From contig WGNO01000033.1 of NCBI GenBank assembly GCA_016124525.1, forward strand, positions 1 through 64,000: a stretch of 64,000 nt of DNA, written 5' to 3'. Source of the DNA: Nostoc sp. RI_552 (GTDB lineage: Bacteria; Cyanobacteriota; Cyanobacteriia; Cyanobacteriales; Nostocaceae). Every line of letters starts with the position of its first letter. The first letter of the stretch is position 1. Positions 30,672 to 39,950 of the stretch are shown piece by piece. Below the pieces are notes generated by a model that had not been told where the DNA came from, searched no databases, and saw nothing but the letters and a program-made list of their open reading frames with translations. Position numbers and translations under genes: made by a program.

Positions 30672-31112
30672 TTACGAATGTTTAGGCAAAGAGCGAATAA
30701 ATTCCAGGGGTAAGCCATCAGCATCAGCAATAAAAGCCACTTCCCAGATGCCATCGCCTATTTGCTGCTGTGTTGGTTCTAAAAGTATCTTTAGGGGTGC
30801 TAAATCTGCGGTGGCGTTTATACGTGATTGTAAATTTATTAACCAGCCAGGTAAATCTGATGTGATTTCAGTTAAATCAAAAGACAGATGATAGTAGCCC
30901 ACATAATGTTCATCTGCAAAAGCATCTGGCGCTGGTTTTGGTTGAGGAATTTGGATTAATTCAATTCTGCCATTCAACCCTGCCATCCAGCAAGCCAGGG
31001 TGTAGCCTGTGGTGAAGCGTTCACAAACCTCAAACCCTAATTGTTCATAAAAAGCGATCGCGTGATGAATATTAGCGGTGCGAATAGAAGCATGGTGCAT
31101 AAGTAAGTCCAT
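30672..31112 (-). CDS. VOC-family protein
   Basis: About 146 residues. Two VOC half-motifs: MHHASIRTANIHHAIAFYEQLGF and YYHLSFDLTEI..., ending in VAFIADADGLPLEFIRSLP. Metal ligands His (MHHASI), Glu (GRIELIQ), His (YYHLSF) and Glu (PLEFIRS) are all plausible, so it is probably a glyoxalase-like metalloenzyme of unknown substrate. The start may be the internal ATG at 31100, nearer the first beta strand. Confidence 0.8.
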   Translation of the reverse strand: MDLLMHHASIRTANIHHAIAFYEQLGFEVCERFTTGYTLACWMAGLNGRIELIQIPQPKPAPDAFADEHYVGYYHLSFDLTEITSDLPGWLINLQSRINATADLAPLKILLEPTQQQIGDGIWEVAFIADADGLPLEFIRSLPKHS

Positions 31113-31166
31113 CAATGGATTTGAGCGAATTTAAATAAATTCTCAAAAAAGCATTTGAGAACCATT

Positions 31167-31194
31167 GTAGAGACGTTCCATGGAACGCCTCTAC
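31167..31194. repeat. 28-nt palindromic repeat
   Basis: GTAGAGACGTTCC and its near-complement (one mismatch) around a central AT. It has the same size and outer sequence pattern as the palindrome inside the CRISPR interval at 82-109. Confidence 0.7.
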
Positions 31195-31226
31195 ATTTTG
31201 CTCGACAATGTTTAACGACTGGTGAT

Positions 31227-31739
31227 TTACTCAAATAATCGGAAATAGGGATAGCGTACAGGGACACCAGGCTCTTTTTCCAAATCAAAATTAATTACAT
31301 CCCAACAGGGGTCTTCCGAAGCATCAGCACTAAAATCCACAGGTAAGCCGTACAATCGCGCGTAGGCAGTTTCCGGCTGTCCAGAACGCCAAGCAGTGCT
31401 ACGTTCTAAATAGCCGCTCATCAATTCCTGATAACGTTTGGCAATAATTACCCGTGTTGCCCGGTAACCCTGAGTGTACAGCTTATCCAGAGCCTCGTGG
31501 ATTTCAAAGCGAATACCATCGGGATGGGTATGCTGTCTATACCATTCATTATTCCAGCGTCGCCAATGACGACCCGACTGTAGATGTACTAATTCTCCTG
31601 TTTTGGGATCAGCCTCAAAAGCACCATGACGCGGACACAAATAGCTATCTGTGAGTGTCAGCGCTGGAATAGTCTGACGACAGTGAGGACACTGAATGTC
31701 AGAGCCAAATATGGGGTACTGCAAGCCTGGATTCATCAT
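31227..31739 (-). CDS. TIGR02652-family conserved protein
   Basis: 170 residues; I recognise it as the cyanobacteria-specific TIGR02652 family, of unknown function. The N-terminus has a zinc-ribbon-like pair, IQCPHCRQTIPA and YLCPRHGAF, then LQSGRHWRRWNNEWYRQHTHPDGIRFEIHEALDKL. No catalytic motif is obvious. The ribbon suggests RNA, DNA or protein binding. It is encoded alone, divergent from the carbonic anhydrase-like gene. Confidence 0.8.
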   Translation of the reverse strand: MMNPGLQYPIFGSDIQCPHCRQTIPALTLTDSYLCPRHGAFEADPKTGELVHLQSGRHWRRWNNEWYRQHTHPDGIRFEIHEALDKLYTQGYRATRVIIAKRYQELMSGYLERSTAWRSGQPETAYARLYGLPVDFSADASEDPCWDVINFDLEKEPGVPVRYPYFRLFE

Positions 31740-31975
31740 GAAGTGGGTACAAGCATAGTTTCGTCTTCATCAGCACCAGTGAGTTGGATATTACACTTCG
31801 GCTCCTCTATTTTAGAGGCTTGCTCGTTGCTGCAAAGAAACGGAGTTTCAAAGTGAACAATCTTCACTAGCATCTGACTCTGTTTAGAGACGTGACACCG
31901 TGATATCCTGGTTGTGCAACCAGCCTCAAAGTTTAGAGTTTCTCCAGTGTTCCTGGGTACCATATATATTCTATC

Positions 31976-32503
31976 GTGTCTATAGCTTCTTACTGGCCAT
32001 CCCCTGATTTTTCTCAAGCAGCCTTCGTCGCAGCCAACGCCGTCATCATAGGTTCCGTCAAAATTAAACCTGGCGCGAGCATTTGGTATGGTGCTGTCCT
32101 TAGGGGAGATGTGGAACAAATTGATATTGGCGAATGTACAAACATTCAGGATGGGGCAATTTTACATGGCGACCCAGGTTTACCGACTATTTTAGAAGAT
32201 TATGTCACGGTAGGACATCGCGCTGTGGTACATTCAGCCTACATTGAAACTGGCTGCTTGATTGGCATTGGTGCAATTATTTTAGATGGGGTCAGAGTGG
32301 GTCGTGGTAGCATTATTGGTGCTGGCGCAGTGGTGACTAAAAATATCCCCCCCCGGTCTTTAGTGGTGGGTATCCCGGGTAAAGTATTACGGCAAGTTGA
32401 AGAAAATGAGGCCGCAGAATTGATAGAACACGCTCAACGTTACAAAAAGTTAGCTTTGGTTCATGCGGGCAAGAGTAATGATATTGGGTTTCACCAGCAG
32501 TAA
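31976..32503 (+). CDS. Gamma-class carbonic anhydrase-like protein
   Basis: 175 residues of left-handed beta-helix hexapeptide repeats: GSVKIKPGASIWYGAVLRGDVEQIDIGECTNIQDGAILHGDPG and onward. The zinc histidines of gamma-carbonic anhydrases can be placed: His in AILHGD, and His in VGHRAVVH (two). Similar proteins (YrdA/PaaY, CcmM N-terminus, CcaA-like) range from active to structural, so activity is not assured. No carboxysome genes are adjacent. Start is a GTG in front of the first beta-helix turn. Confidence 0.87.
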   Translation: MSIASYWPSPDFSQAAFVAANAVIIGSVKIKPGASIWYGAVLRGDVEQIDIGECTNIQDGAILHGDPGLPTILEDYVTVGHRAVVHSAYIETGCLIGIGAIILDGVRVGRGSIIGAGAVVTKNIPPRSLVVGIPGKVLRQVEENEAAELIEHAQRYKKLALVHAGKSNDIGFHQQ

Positions 32504-32720
32504 TATTTCAAAACATTGTAATATGAGTATGTATTGGTAATTAAGCCGAAGCCGATAATCCTCGCCGTAATCAGCATAGTGGCATGATTTTGGTCTCAGT
32601 TTGGCAGACTGTCACACATTCTTTGCCGCCGAGATTGGAAAAATTGACAAATTCAGCTGAAAATAAAAATGAGTACAGTTGATAAAACTTTAATTTTCAC
32701 TTAAAAGAGGGGTTGTAGAT

Positions 32721-32846
32721 ATGGATATCGATTACCGTATTGCCATCGTTGTTGCACCCATTGCCATTGCTGGTGCTTGGGCTGCGTTTAACATTGGTGC
32801 TGCGGCTTTAAGACAAGTGCAAAACTTTTTGAATAAACAAGCTTAA
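32721..32846 (+). CDS. psbY: Photosystem II protein Y
   Basis: A 41-residue membrane peptide starting [18 protein letters not shown] and continuing with one hydrophobic helix that ends in the PsbY-typical [17 protein letters not shown]. It is a low-molecular-weight subunit at the edge of photosystem II, near cytochrome b559. A ribosome site AGAGGGG lies about 10 bases upstream, and an intrinsic terminator follows 20 bp after the stop, so it is a monocistronic unit. Confidence 0.93.
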   Translation: MDIDYRIAIVVAPIAIAGAWAAFNIGAAALRQVQNFLNKQA

Positions 32847-32866
32847 ACTTAATTAACATCATCCAT

Positions 32867-32903
32867 AAAACCGGCTGTTTCCCTGTTCAGGGCGGTCGGT
32901 TTT
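32867..32903 (+). terminator. psbY terminator
   Basis: Nested hairpin: outer arms AAAACCG and CGGTTTT, inner CCCTG-tt-CAGGG, with a T tract formed by the outer arm. Located 20 bp past the psbY stop. Confidence 0.7.
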
Positions 32904-32949
32904 ATTAATTAGCACACAGGTTAGACCCCATCATCTTCATCGTTTCTTC

Positions 32950-34206
32950 GTGGATATCAATTCTTTACTCAAACCCTTTCAGCATTTCGGCGTTCATCTG
33001 GGACTGTCACGGATCATCAAACTATTGGCAAATCTTGGTAACCCTCACCACCAAGTCCCAATAATTCACGTAACTGGCACTAACGGCAAAGGTTCGGTTT
33101 GTGCTTATCTTCACTCTGTACTGGCTGAGGCTGGTTATCGCACGGGATGTTATACTTCTCCTCATTTAGTTGATTGGACAGAACGTATCTGCATCAATAA
33201 ACAGCCAATTTCCTCTGGGGAATTTAGCCAATTAATCCAACAAGTCCAAGAGGCTATTCACCCTGAAGATGAGTGTCCCACTCAGTTTGAAGTAATTACG
33301 GCAGCTGCTTGGCTGTATTTTGCTCAAGCTCAAGTTGATATAGCAGTGATAGAGGTAGGTTTGGGAGGGCGCCTGGATGCAACTAATGTTTGTAATCAAC
33401 CATTAGTAACAGTAATTACATCAATTAGCCGGGAACACTGGCAGCAACTCGGCCCCACAGTTGCGGATATTGCCCGGGAAAAAGCAGGTATTATTAAACA
33501 TAGATGTCCGCTTGTGGTGGGACAATTGCCAGCAGAGGCAGAAAAAGTTGTGCGATGGCGGGCTGAAGAATTAGAATCCCTATATATTCAGCCTCAACCT
33601 GCCCGTGAAATCGCTGCTGGATGGGCTGAATATATAAGTTGGGAAAATTCCAAAATCATTAAATATCCTTTGGCACTACCGGGACAAATTCAATTAATCA
33701 ATTCAGCTTTGGCTTTAGCTGCGTTAGAAATTCTACAAAATTTAGGTTGGGTGATTTCTTTAGAGGCTATTGTCAATGGTATGGGTAAAACTCAATGGGC
33801 TGGGCGAATGCAATGGGTGACGTGGAAAAACCAAAAATTATTAATTGATGGCGCTCATAATCCAGGTGCAGCTCACGCACTGCGAGATTATTTAGATAGT
33901 TTAGCTCCTGGTAAAATAACTTGGATTGTGGGAATGCTTACGACTAAGGAGCATACCGAGATTTTTTCAGCTTTACTGCGATCGCAAGACCAATTGTATC
34001 TAGTGCCAGTACCAGATCATAGTTCAGCTGCTCCCATTGAATTAGCGAAAATAGCTAAGGAAATTTGTCCAGACTTATCTATATGTCAAACTTATCCAGA
34101 CTTAGTATCAGCTTTAAATGTAGCTTGCACTTCCACAAATAATCAAGTTGTTTTGTGTGGTTCTCTTTATTTAATCGGACATTTTTTGAGTATTGCGCCA
34201 TTGTAA
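32950..34206 (+). CDS. folC: Folylpolyglutamate / dihydrofolate synthase
   Basis: Adds glutamate to dihydropteroate and folates. P-loop VTGTNGKGSVCAYL near 40, then the Mur-ligase-like EVGLGGRLDATN and ITSISREHWQQLG blocks, and LLIDGAHNPGAAHAL in the C-terminal domain. 418 residues is normal. Start is a GTG (VDINSLLKPF read as M) without an ATG alternative upstream. Confidence 0.94.
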   Translation: MDINSLLKPFQHFGVHLGLSRIIKLLANLGNPHHQVPIIHVTGTNGKGSVCAYLHSVLAEAGYRTGCYTSPHLVDWTERICINKQPISSGEFSQLIQQVQEAIHPEDECPTQFEVITAAAWLYFAQAQVDIAVIEVGLGGRLDATNVCNQPLVTVITSISREHWQQLGPTVADIAREKAGIIKHRCPLVVGQLPAEAEKVVRWRAEELESLYIQPQPAREIAAGWAEYISWENSKIIKYPLALPGQIQLINSALALAALEILQNLGWVISLEAIVNGMGKTQWAGRMQWVTWKNQKLLIDGAHNPGAAHALRDYLDSLAPGKITWIVGMLTTKEHTEIFSALLRSQDQLYLVPVPDHSSAAPIELAKIAKEICPDLSICQTYPDLVSALNVACTSTNNQVVLCGSLYLIGHFLSIAPL

Positions 34207-34250
34207 GTTTTGGCTGACCAGTTTTAGCTAGAGACAAAACAAGAGTTACT

Positions 34251-34529
34251 CTATCTTCTTATTCTTCTGTTGCGGCGACTACGAGAATAACCTCTGACAA
34301 TGCGACCACGACGTCTATATGAACCGACTCTTTTTGTTCTTGCTCTAGCAATTTTATTGCCATCAGAATTATTCAGAATGATTTGGTTTGTTGTCAGGTT
34401 TTGAGAAAAAGAACCTAAAAAATCTTGCTCGTGTGAAACATTACTAACTACAGCATAGGCAGATGCACCGGACAACAGACCCAAAGCTACTGTAGAAATA
34501 GCTACGCCCAAAGAGTGTGTAATTTTCAT
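34251..34529 (-). CDS. Secreted arginine-rich small protein
   Basis: 92 residues; no family recognised. A clear Sec signal peptide (about 1-26, MKITHSLGVAISTVALG...SAYA) is followed by a short polar region and a tail of 31 residues that holds 15 Arg and one Lys (YRRRGRIVRGYSRSRRNRRI within it). The mature part of about 66 residues is very basic and lacks cysteines. It could bind nucleic acid, wall polymers or membranes outside the cytoplasm; none is shown. Coding is likely because the signal peptide and frame are well formed. Confidence 0.65.
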   Translation of the reverse strand: MKITHSLGVAISTVALGLLSGASAYAVVSNVSHEQDFLGSFSQNLTTNQIILNNSDGNKIARARTKRVGSYRRRGRIVRGYSRSRRNRRIRR

Positions 34530-34852
34530 AGAACTTGAGATTTTTTGTCATAATTTTAACTCTTGCATGATACTTACCTATTTTAATTTTGGCAATAACA
34601 TTGATTTTAAAAACATTTGCATCTATCTAAAGATAGATGCAAATCCTTTTTTGGCTGTATTTCTCCTTCAGGGCCTGTAGAAACACATCTTTTTTTTTGA
34701 ACTAGGCTTTAGACCAAGAACTAAAGTTTTTTATTGATTTCCTTCTGCACCTCATACCATCATGGTTTGTCATGAGCCAGAAAGATAACCGCCCCAGGAA
34801 TTGCGTCAGGGAGCCTCCTCTGAAACAGGCATTAAGAATTACGAGTTACTAA
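34530..34852. other. Noncoding region with long perfect hairpin
   Basis: No gene is seen. At 34615-34644 two 14-nt arms (ATTTGCATCTATCT and its exact complement) are separated by AA; a T-rich run follows on both strands (CCTTTTTT on plus, GTTTTT on minus). It probably terminates the minus-strand sugar-binding protein transcript, about 210 bp after that stop. Confidence 0.6.
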
Positions 34853-36157
34853 TTACACCCGAATATTCCATTCTTGCGCTGCATCTTCTAAAGCTTTATC
34901 TACGGTTTTTTGCCCTAACATTGCCGCTTGTAAATTTTCATAAATTGCTTTTTGCAATCTTTTAGAATCTTTCAAAGTTGGAGTCAGAATTTCTGCTTGT
35001 TTCAGTTGGTTAGCACTGATAACCCTGGCTTTTTCTAATAATGTAGAGGCCGCATCAGGAACATTTTGAAAGTAACTATCACCAAGAGCTTTAAGTGTAG
35101 ATGGTAAGACATTCGCAGCTTTGGCAAAGGCTAACTGATTTTCGTCATTGCTGAGAAATAAAGCAAATTTCACAGCCGCATCCGGGTGTTTACTGGCCCG
35201 GGGGATGACTACATTCATTACAGCCACATTTTTTTTGCCAGTATCACCAGTAACTTGGGGTGCTATGGCTGAATTTTCCGCAATTTGCGGCGCATTATTA
35301 GTAATTGTTTTCAGAAACTCTGGCCCCGAAGCTAAAAATGCTGTTTGCCCAGATTGGTATAAATCAATGGCGTGGCGATGTCCTTGGGTTAAAACTTCTT
35401 TGGGAAGTAGCCCTTTTTCATATAAATCCACCCAGTATTGAAATGCTGCTTTACCTTCGGGAGAATTAAAAGCTGCTTTACCGTCTGTATTTACTAAGGT
35501 GACTCCCATTTGCACAAATGATTCCAACACTTCACCAGAATCTTGCGGGACGAAAGTCACGAAAAACGCATATTTACCCGTGTTATCTTTAATTTTCTGC
35601 GCCATATCTGCCAATTCTGCATAGGTAGTTGGTGCTTGACTGATACCTGCCTGTTTTAATAACTCAATGTTATAAATAGTTAACCGTGTAGTCAGGTACC
35701 AGGGAATGCCAAAACTCTTACCATTGAGAGTGCTGGCTTTCCAGATGTTTGGTAAATAGGAGGAACGTTCTTGATTAGAAATTTTTGTGTCTAAGTCTAA
35801 CCAGGCATTTCTACCCGCTAGTTGGGAAGCAAAAACTGGATTAAGGTTAACAACATCAGGTGGTGTATTTGCTGAAACAGCTGTTAATATTTTGTTCTCC
35901 ATTGCCGACCAAGGTATATCGACCCACTTAACCTTGATACCGGAATTTTGAGCTTCAAAATTGGCAATTAACTTTTGGAAGTAATCGTTAAATTGAGGTT
36001 GGAGTTGCATTGTCCAAAATTCAACCGTGGCTTCTCCTGACCTAGACTGTTGTGTATTAGTAACAATATTTGCAGAGCTGCAACTTATTATCCAACTGGT
36101 CAATAAGCCAATTAATACCCAAGCAGCCAGTTGTTTTAATTTTCGCAATCGTATCAT
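34853..36157 (-). CDS. ABC transporter sugar-binding lipoprotein (family 1)
   Basis: 434 residues. Signal peptide with lipobox IISCSSAN near residue 26, so it is anchored on the outer face of the inner membrane. The family-1 solute-binding fold shows in VEFWTMQLQPQFNDYFQKLI, WVDIPWSAMENKILTAV, DVVNLNPVFASQLAG, and WYLTTRLTIYNIELLKQAGI. Such proteins deliver sugars or glycerol derivatives to ABC permeases, yet no permease or ATPase gene adjoins it, as often in cyanobacteria. The substrate is unknown. Confidence 0.9.
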   Translation of the reverse strand: MIRLRKLKQLAAWVLIGLLTSWIISCSSANIVTNTQQSRSGEATVEFWTMQLQPQFNDYFQKLIANFEAQNSGIKVKWVDIPWSAMENKILTAVSANTPPDVVNLNPVFASQLAGRNAWLDLDTKISNQERSSYLPNIWKASTLNGKSFGIPWYLTTRLTIYNIELLKQAGISQAPTTYAELADMAQKIKDNTGKYAFFVTFVPQDSGEVLESFVQMGVTLVNTDGKAAFNSPEGKAAFQYWVDLYEKGLLPKEVLTQGHRHAIDLYQSGQTAFLASGPEFLKTITNNAPQIAENSAIAPQVTGDTGKKNVAVMNVVIPRASKHPDAAVKFALFLSNDENQLAFAKAANVLPSTLKALGDSYFQNVPDAASTLLEKARVISANQLKQAEILTPTLKDSKRLQKAIYENLQAAMLGQKTVDKALEDAAQEWNIRV

Positions 36158-36750
36158 CTTAACAGTATTTTTACCCTTGATCGGGGTGACAAAGTTATAG
36201 AAAATGTGGAAATTATAGGCTAAATCAGTTACCTAGTCATCAGAAAATTCTTTAGTATGATGTAAATTTTACATTCAGCACCCTAACTGGTATAGCTGTG
36301 GTGGAAAGCTTCAAAAATCTGTCCCTCTTAGTCTTACCGCCTGTACTGATTACTAACCAATTAAACCCGCATAGACGGCAATTGTTTGTTGAAAGGTAGT
36401 TTTTAACAGTGAATTTTGTTGAGATTCTGATTTGATTTTTGAATTCTGAATTTGGAATTTTGGGATTTTCCGCGTATTTTTATAATTTTATGTATAATTT
36501 ATCTTACAAAAATACTGAAAAAAAACAAAAAATCCTGAAATCTATATAAATTCATGGTTTCATCTATCCACTTCAGGCTACAACACTTTAGAATGATTCA
36601 TTGAAAAGTCGAGCCGATGGGATGTACAGCGATTTTTTTGTGTGAATACTCCCAAAGGACGACTTTTCTAATTCTCTGTTTGGAGAATTAAATAAATAGG
36701 CCACAGGGTGTAACAGTAGAGAATCTAAAGTAAACATCAAGGAGTTTGAT
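36158..36750. other. Noncoding region upstream of HU gene
   Basis: About 590 bp, strongly A+T-rich, with no supported gene. Near the HU start are a small dyad AATTCTC...GAGAATT (about 36670-36690) and the ribosome site AAGGAG at about 36739. A short frame on the plus strand near 36298-36400 (about 33 codons) has no recognisable features. Confidence 0.5.
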
Positions 36751-37044
36751 ATGAACAAAGGTGAATTAGTTGATGCCGTATCTGAAAAGGCAAGTGTAAC
36801 TAAGAAACAAGCCGATGCTGTGTTAACTGCCGCTTTGGAAACGATTATCGAAGCTGTGTCTTCTGGCGATAAAGTAACACTAGTGGGATTTGGGTCTTTT
36901 GAATCACGTGAACGCAAGGCTCGTGAAGGTCGTAACCCCAAAACCAACGAAAAGATGGAAATTCCTGCCACCAGGGTTCCAGCTTTTTCTGCTGGTAAGC
37001 TCTTTAGAGAAAAGGTTGCACCCCCAAAAGAACCAAAAGAATAA
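36751..37044 (+). CDS. hup: HU-type DNA-binding protein
   Basis: 97 residues, nucleoid architectural protein. Starts MNKGELVDAVSEKASVTKKQ, has the conserved VTLVGFGSFESRERKAREGRNP strand with the DNA-bending arm (TNEKMEIPATRVPAFSAG), and ends with a short Pro/Lys/Glu tail. A good ribosome binding site precedes it. The heterocyst-related HanA of Anabaena belongs to this family; I cannot say whether this is its ortholog. cobD follows after 26 bp and may share the transcript. Confidence 0.95.
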   Translation: MNKGELVDAVSEKASVTKKQADAVLTAALETIIEAVSSGDKVTLVGFGSFESRERKAREGRNPKTNEKMEIPATRVPAFSAGKLFREKVAPPKEPKE

Positions 37045-37070
37045 ATAACCTTTTAGAGGACCTTTTATTG

Positions 37071-38156
37071 ATGCGGCAACCAGTTCACGGGGGAAATTTA
37101 GCCTGGGCGGCAGCAGCAGCTGGCTGTCCACCTGAAACTATTCTGGATTTTTCTGCCAGCATCAGCCCATTGGGGCCACCAAATAGTGCGATCGCGGCTA
37201 TTCATTCGCAACTTAGTAATCTTAGGCACTATCCAGAACCAGATTACAATGAACTGAGACTTGCTCTAGGTTGCTTTCATAAAGTACCAACTGAATGGAT
37301 TTTGCCGGGGAATGGTTCAGCAGAATTACTTACTTTAGCAGGTAGAGACTTAGCAAAGTTATCGGCAACAGCGTTAATTACTCCAGCCTTTGGCGATTAT
37401 TACCGCACACTAAGGGCATACAACGCTAAAATTCTGGAGTTTCCCCTTTCTTTGAGGAGTGGGGACTGGGGGTTGGGAAGTAGAATTGACAAGTTTATTT
37501 CCTTATCCCCAGGAGCAAATTCTGGATTATTGCTGAATAACCCTCACAATCCCACGGGCAGGTTATTCTCCCGAAAGGACATTTTGCCTTGTTTAGAGCA
37601 ATACGCCTTGGTAGTGGTGGATGAGGCGTTTATGGATTTTCTGCCTCCTGATGAAGAACAAAGCCTGATTGGGGTGGTACAAGAATATCCAAATTTAGTA
37701 GTATTGCGATCGCTAACGAAATTTTACAGTCTCCCGGGACTGAGATTAGGATATGCGATCGCACACCCTGAGCGTCTTTTGCAGTGGCAAACATGGCGCG
37801 ATCCTTGGCCAGTGAACACCTTAGCGGCGGCGGCGGCGGTTGCGGCTATCCAAGATCAGGAATTTCAAGAGCTGACCTGGAAATGGCTAGCACCGGCAAG
37901 AAACCAACTTTTTCAAGATTTAGCCTCCATTCCAGGTTTACAGCCTTTAGCAAGCGCTGCCAACTTCTTACTAGTGAAATCAGAACGGTCAAGTTTGCAG
38001 TTACAGCAACAACTACTCCAGCATCACCAAATCTTAATTCGTGACTGCCTGAGTTTCAAAGAATTAGGCCATGGCTTTTTCCGGGTTGCTGTTCGTTGTC
38101 AGTCTGATAATCAACGTTTGTCAAAAGCGTTATATTCAATAACTGTTGACCCATGA
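37071..38156 (+). CDS. cobD: L-threonine-O-3-phosphate decarboxylase
   Basis: PLP enzyme that makes the aminopropanol-phosphate linker of cobalamin. Starts MRQPVHGGNLAWAAAAAGC, typical of CobD; has LNNPHNPTGRLF, VVVDEAFMDFLP and the PLP lysine in RSLTKFYSLPGLRLGYAI. 361 residues is normal. The ATG at 37071 is chosen over the TTG one codon before. It could equally be read as a histidinol-phosphate aminotransferase relative, but the N-terminal HGG motif favours CobD. Confidence 0.88.
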   Translation: MRQPVHGGNLAWAAAAAGCPPETILDFSASISPLGPPNSAIAAIHSQLSNLRHYPEPDYNELRLALGCFHKVPTEWILPGNGSAELLTLAGRDLAKLSATALITPAFGDYYRTLRAYNAKILEFPLSLRSGDWGLGSRIDKFISLSPGANSGLLLNNPHNPTGRLFSRKDILPCLEQYALVVVDEAFMDFLPPDEEQSLIGVVQEYPNLVVLRSLTKFYSLPGLRLGYAIAHPERLLQWQTWRDPWPVNTLAAAAAVAAIQDQEFQELTWKWLAPARNQLFQDLASIPGLQPLASAANFLLVKSERSSLQLQQQLLQHHQILIRDCLSFKELGHGFFRVAVRCQSDNQRLSKALYSITVDP

Positions 38157-38173
38157 CTAATGACCCATGACTA

Positions 38174-39649
38174 ATGACAATTGATTATGACTTAGTAATT
38201 ATTGGTGGCAGTTTTGCCGGACGCTATGCAGCCCTGGTTGCAACCCAACTCAAAGCTACTGTTGCCTTGGTGGAGTCTGAAGTAAATTATGGATTTGCTC
38301 AACATCAGGCTGTCAGCGAAATCGGCAGAATTTTCCATAAAATTAATGATGTGGCTGGTTTGGGTATTCACACCATACCAGCTAATACTACAGCTAAACC
38401 TCCCCAGCCATTAGACAAATGTGAACCATCCGTGGTGTGGCCACAAGCTCATCTGTACACTCAGGAAGTTGTCTCCCACATTGCAGAACAAAATTCTCCC
38501 GCCAATTTAGCGGCGCTGGGTGTTGATGTGATCTTTGGCAGTGGACAATTTCAATCTTTACCCCATTTAGCTTTTGCTGTAAATCAACGCTTTTTACGGG
38601 GGCGTAGCTATTTACTAGCCAGTGGTTCTGTTCCCTCCATTCCTGAAATTGAAGGATTACAAACCATTGGCTATTTAACTTTATCTAATATTTGGCAGTC
38701 TCTCAAGCAACCAAATTTACCTAAAAATTGGGTAATTATTGGTGGTGTTCCCCAAGGTATTGAAGTAGCTCAAACTCTGGCGCAGTTGGGTTGTAGTGTG
38801 ACTTTGGCGATGAAGTCTGCATCTATTCTGCCCTTAGCTGACTCAGAGATAGCCTATCTGCTGCAAGCACAGTTAGAAGCTAATGGTGTCCGTGTCCTCA
38901 CCGAGAAACCAGTAACTCAAATCAAACTAATTGAGAATAAAAAATGGGTTCAGGCGGGAGATAAAGCAATTGAAGCTGATGAAATTTTACTAGCAACTGG
39001 ACAGCAACCAAACGTTGAATTCCTTAACTTGCATGATGTAGGTGTAAAATGGCGGCAGCGTCGCTTAGTTGTGAATAATAAATTACAAACAACTAACCAC
39101 CGTATTTATGCTTGTGGTGATGTCATTGGTGGTTATGATTTTACCAATGTGGCTAATTATGAAGCTAGAATCGCGGTGAAAAATGCTTTGTTTTTTCCCA
39201 GATTCTCAGTGAATTATCGCCCTATTCCTTGGGGGCTCAATTCTCACCCCTGTTTGGCAGAAGTTGGTTTGACAGAAGCCCAGGCAAAACGTCAATTTAG
39301 ACGAAATGAAGTGTTAGTTTTGCGGCAATATTATAAATCAGTGGCAGCAGCACAGCTGAAGGACGAAATCACAGGTGTATGTAAGTTAATTGTCCTCCGC
39401 AACGGGGAAATTTTGGGCAGCTCAATATTGGGGGCGGAAGCAGCTGAGTTAATTAATTTCATTGCTTTGGCCATAGCTCAAAAAATTCGGGTTAAAGAAT
39501 TAGCAAATTTATCTTTTGTTTATCCTAGTTTTTCTCAGATTATTGAAAGCACAGCGAAAGAGTGGGGTCAGCACAAGTTAGATAGTAATAATGCTTTACA
39601 AGATTTTCTAGAAGGTTTCTTTCATTTCCGTCGTGATTGGAATTTATGA
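38174..39649 (+). CDS. Flavoprotein disulfide reductase-like protein lacking the redox disulfide
   Basis: 491 residues. FAD-binding DLVIIGGSFAGRYAAL at the N-terminus, second Rossmann motif NWVIIGGVPQGIEVAQTLAQLG near 185-205, and RIYACGDVIGGYDFTNVA before a C-terminal dimerisation domain (HPCLAEVGLTEAQAK...), all as in mercuric and dihydrolipoamide reductases. Where those enzymes have C-x4-C, this protein reads VNYGFAQHQAVSEIGR, with no cysteine. It should bind FAD and NAD(P)H but cannot do thiol-disulfide chemistry. The start ATG falls within a 14-bp tandem repeat just after cobD. Confidence 0.82.
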   Translation: MTIDYDLVIIGGSFAGRYAALVATQLKATVALVESEVNYGFAQHQAVSEIGRIFHKINDVAGLGIHTIPANTTAKPPQPLDKCEPSVVWPQAHLYTQEVVSHIAEQNSPANLAALGVDVIFGSGQFQSLPHLAFAVNQRFLRGRSYLLASGSVPSIPEIEGLQTIGYLTLSNIWQSLKQPNLPKNWVIIGGVPQGIEVAQTLAQLGCSVTLAMKSASILPLADSEIAYLLQAQLEANGVRVLTEKPVTQIKLIENKKWVQAGDKAIEADEILLATGQQPNVEFLNLHDVGVKWRQRRLVVNNKLQTTNHRIYACGDVIGGYDFTNVANYEARIAVKNALFFPRFSVNYRPIPWGLNSHPCLAEVGLTEAQAKRQFRRNEVLVLRQYYKSVAAAQLKDEITGVCKLIVLRNGEILGSSILGAEAAELINFIALAIAQKIRVKELANLSFVYPSFSQIIESTAKEWGQHKLDSNNALQDFLEGFFHFRRDWNL

Positions 39650-39950
39650 CTTATAAGTATTTGAATTAAAAAAAAGGTAACAAGCAGATCCCCGACTTTT
39701 CAAAGGATACAACTGGCTATTCAGGGGTATAACTTGCCACTCTAAGAATTGTAAAAGTTTGAGGACTAATCATGATCATGGGATCTCCTGCTGAAAACCC
39801 TGTTCTTTTGTTAAAATGTGACGACACATAAAAATAAGTTTTTGTGACCTCCTTCTGAAAAGTCACTAGGTCTAAAATAAATGCTTGTGGATCGGAATAT
39901 AGCAATAGCTCTCATTGTGGTATTTACTTTATCGGGAGGCTGTTTAATTC
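39650..39950. other. kdp operon leader region
   Basis: About 300 bp with no supported gene. Holds the kdp promoter and a ribosome site CGGGAGG about 12 bases before kdpA. I looked for c-di-AMP (ydaO-type) riboswitch hallmarks and did not find a convincing match. A 60-codon frame from 39881 overlaps kdpA and is taken as a shadow. Confidence 0.45.

Noticed and set aside
39650-39950. Possible c-di-AMP (ydaO-type) riboswitch before kdpA
   Set aside because: Attractive by gene context, but the conserved core motifs could not be found by eye; a covariance search would decide.
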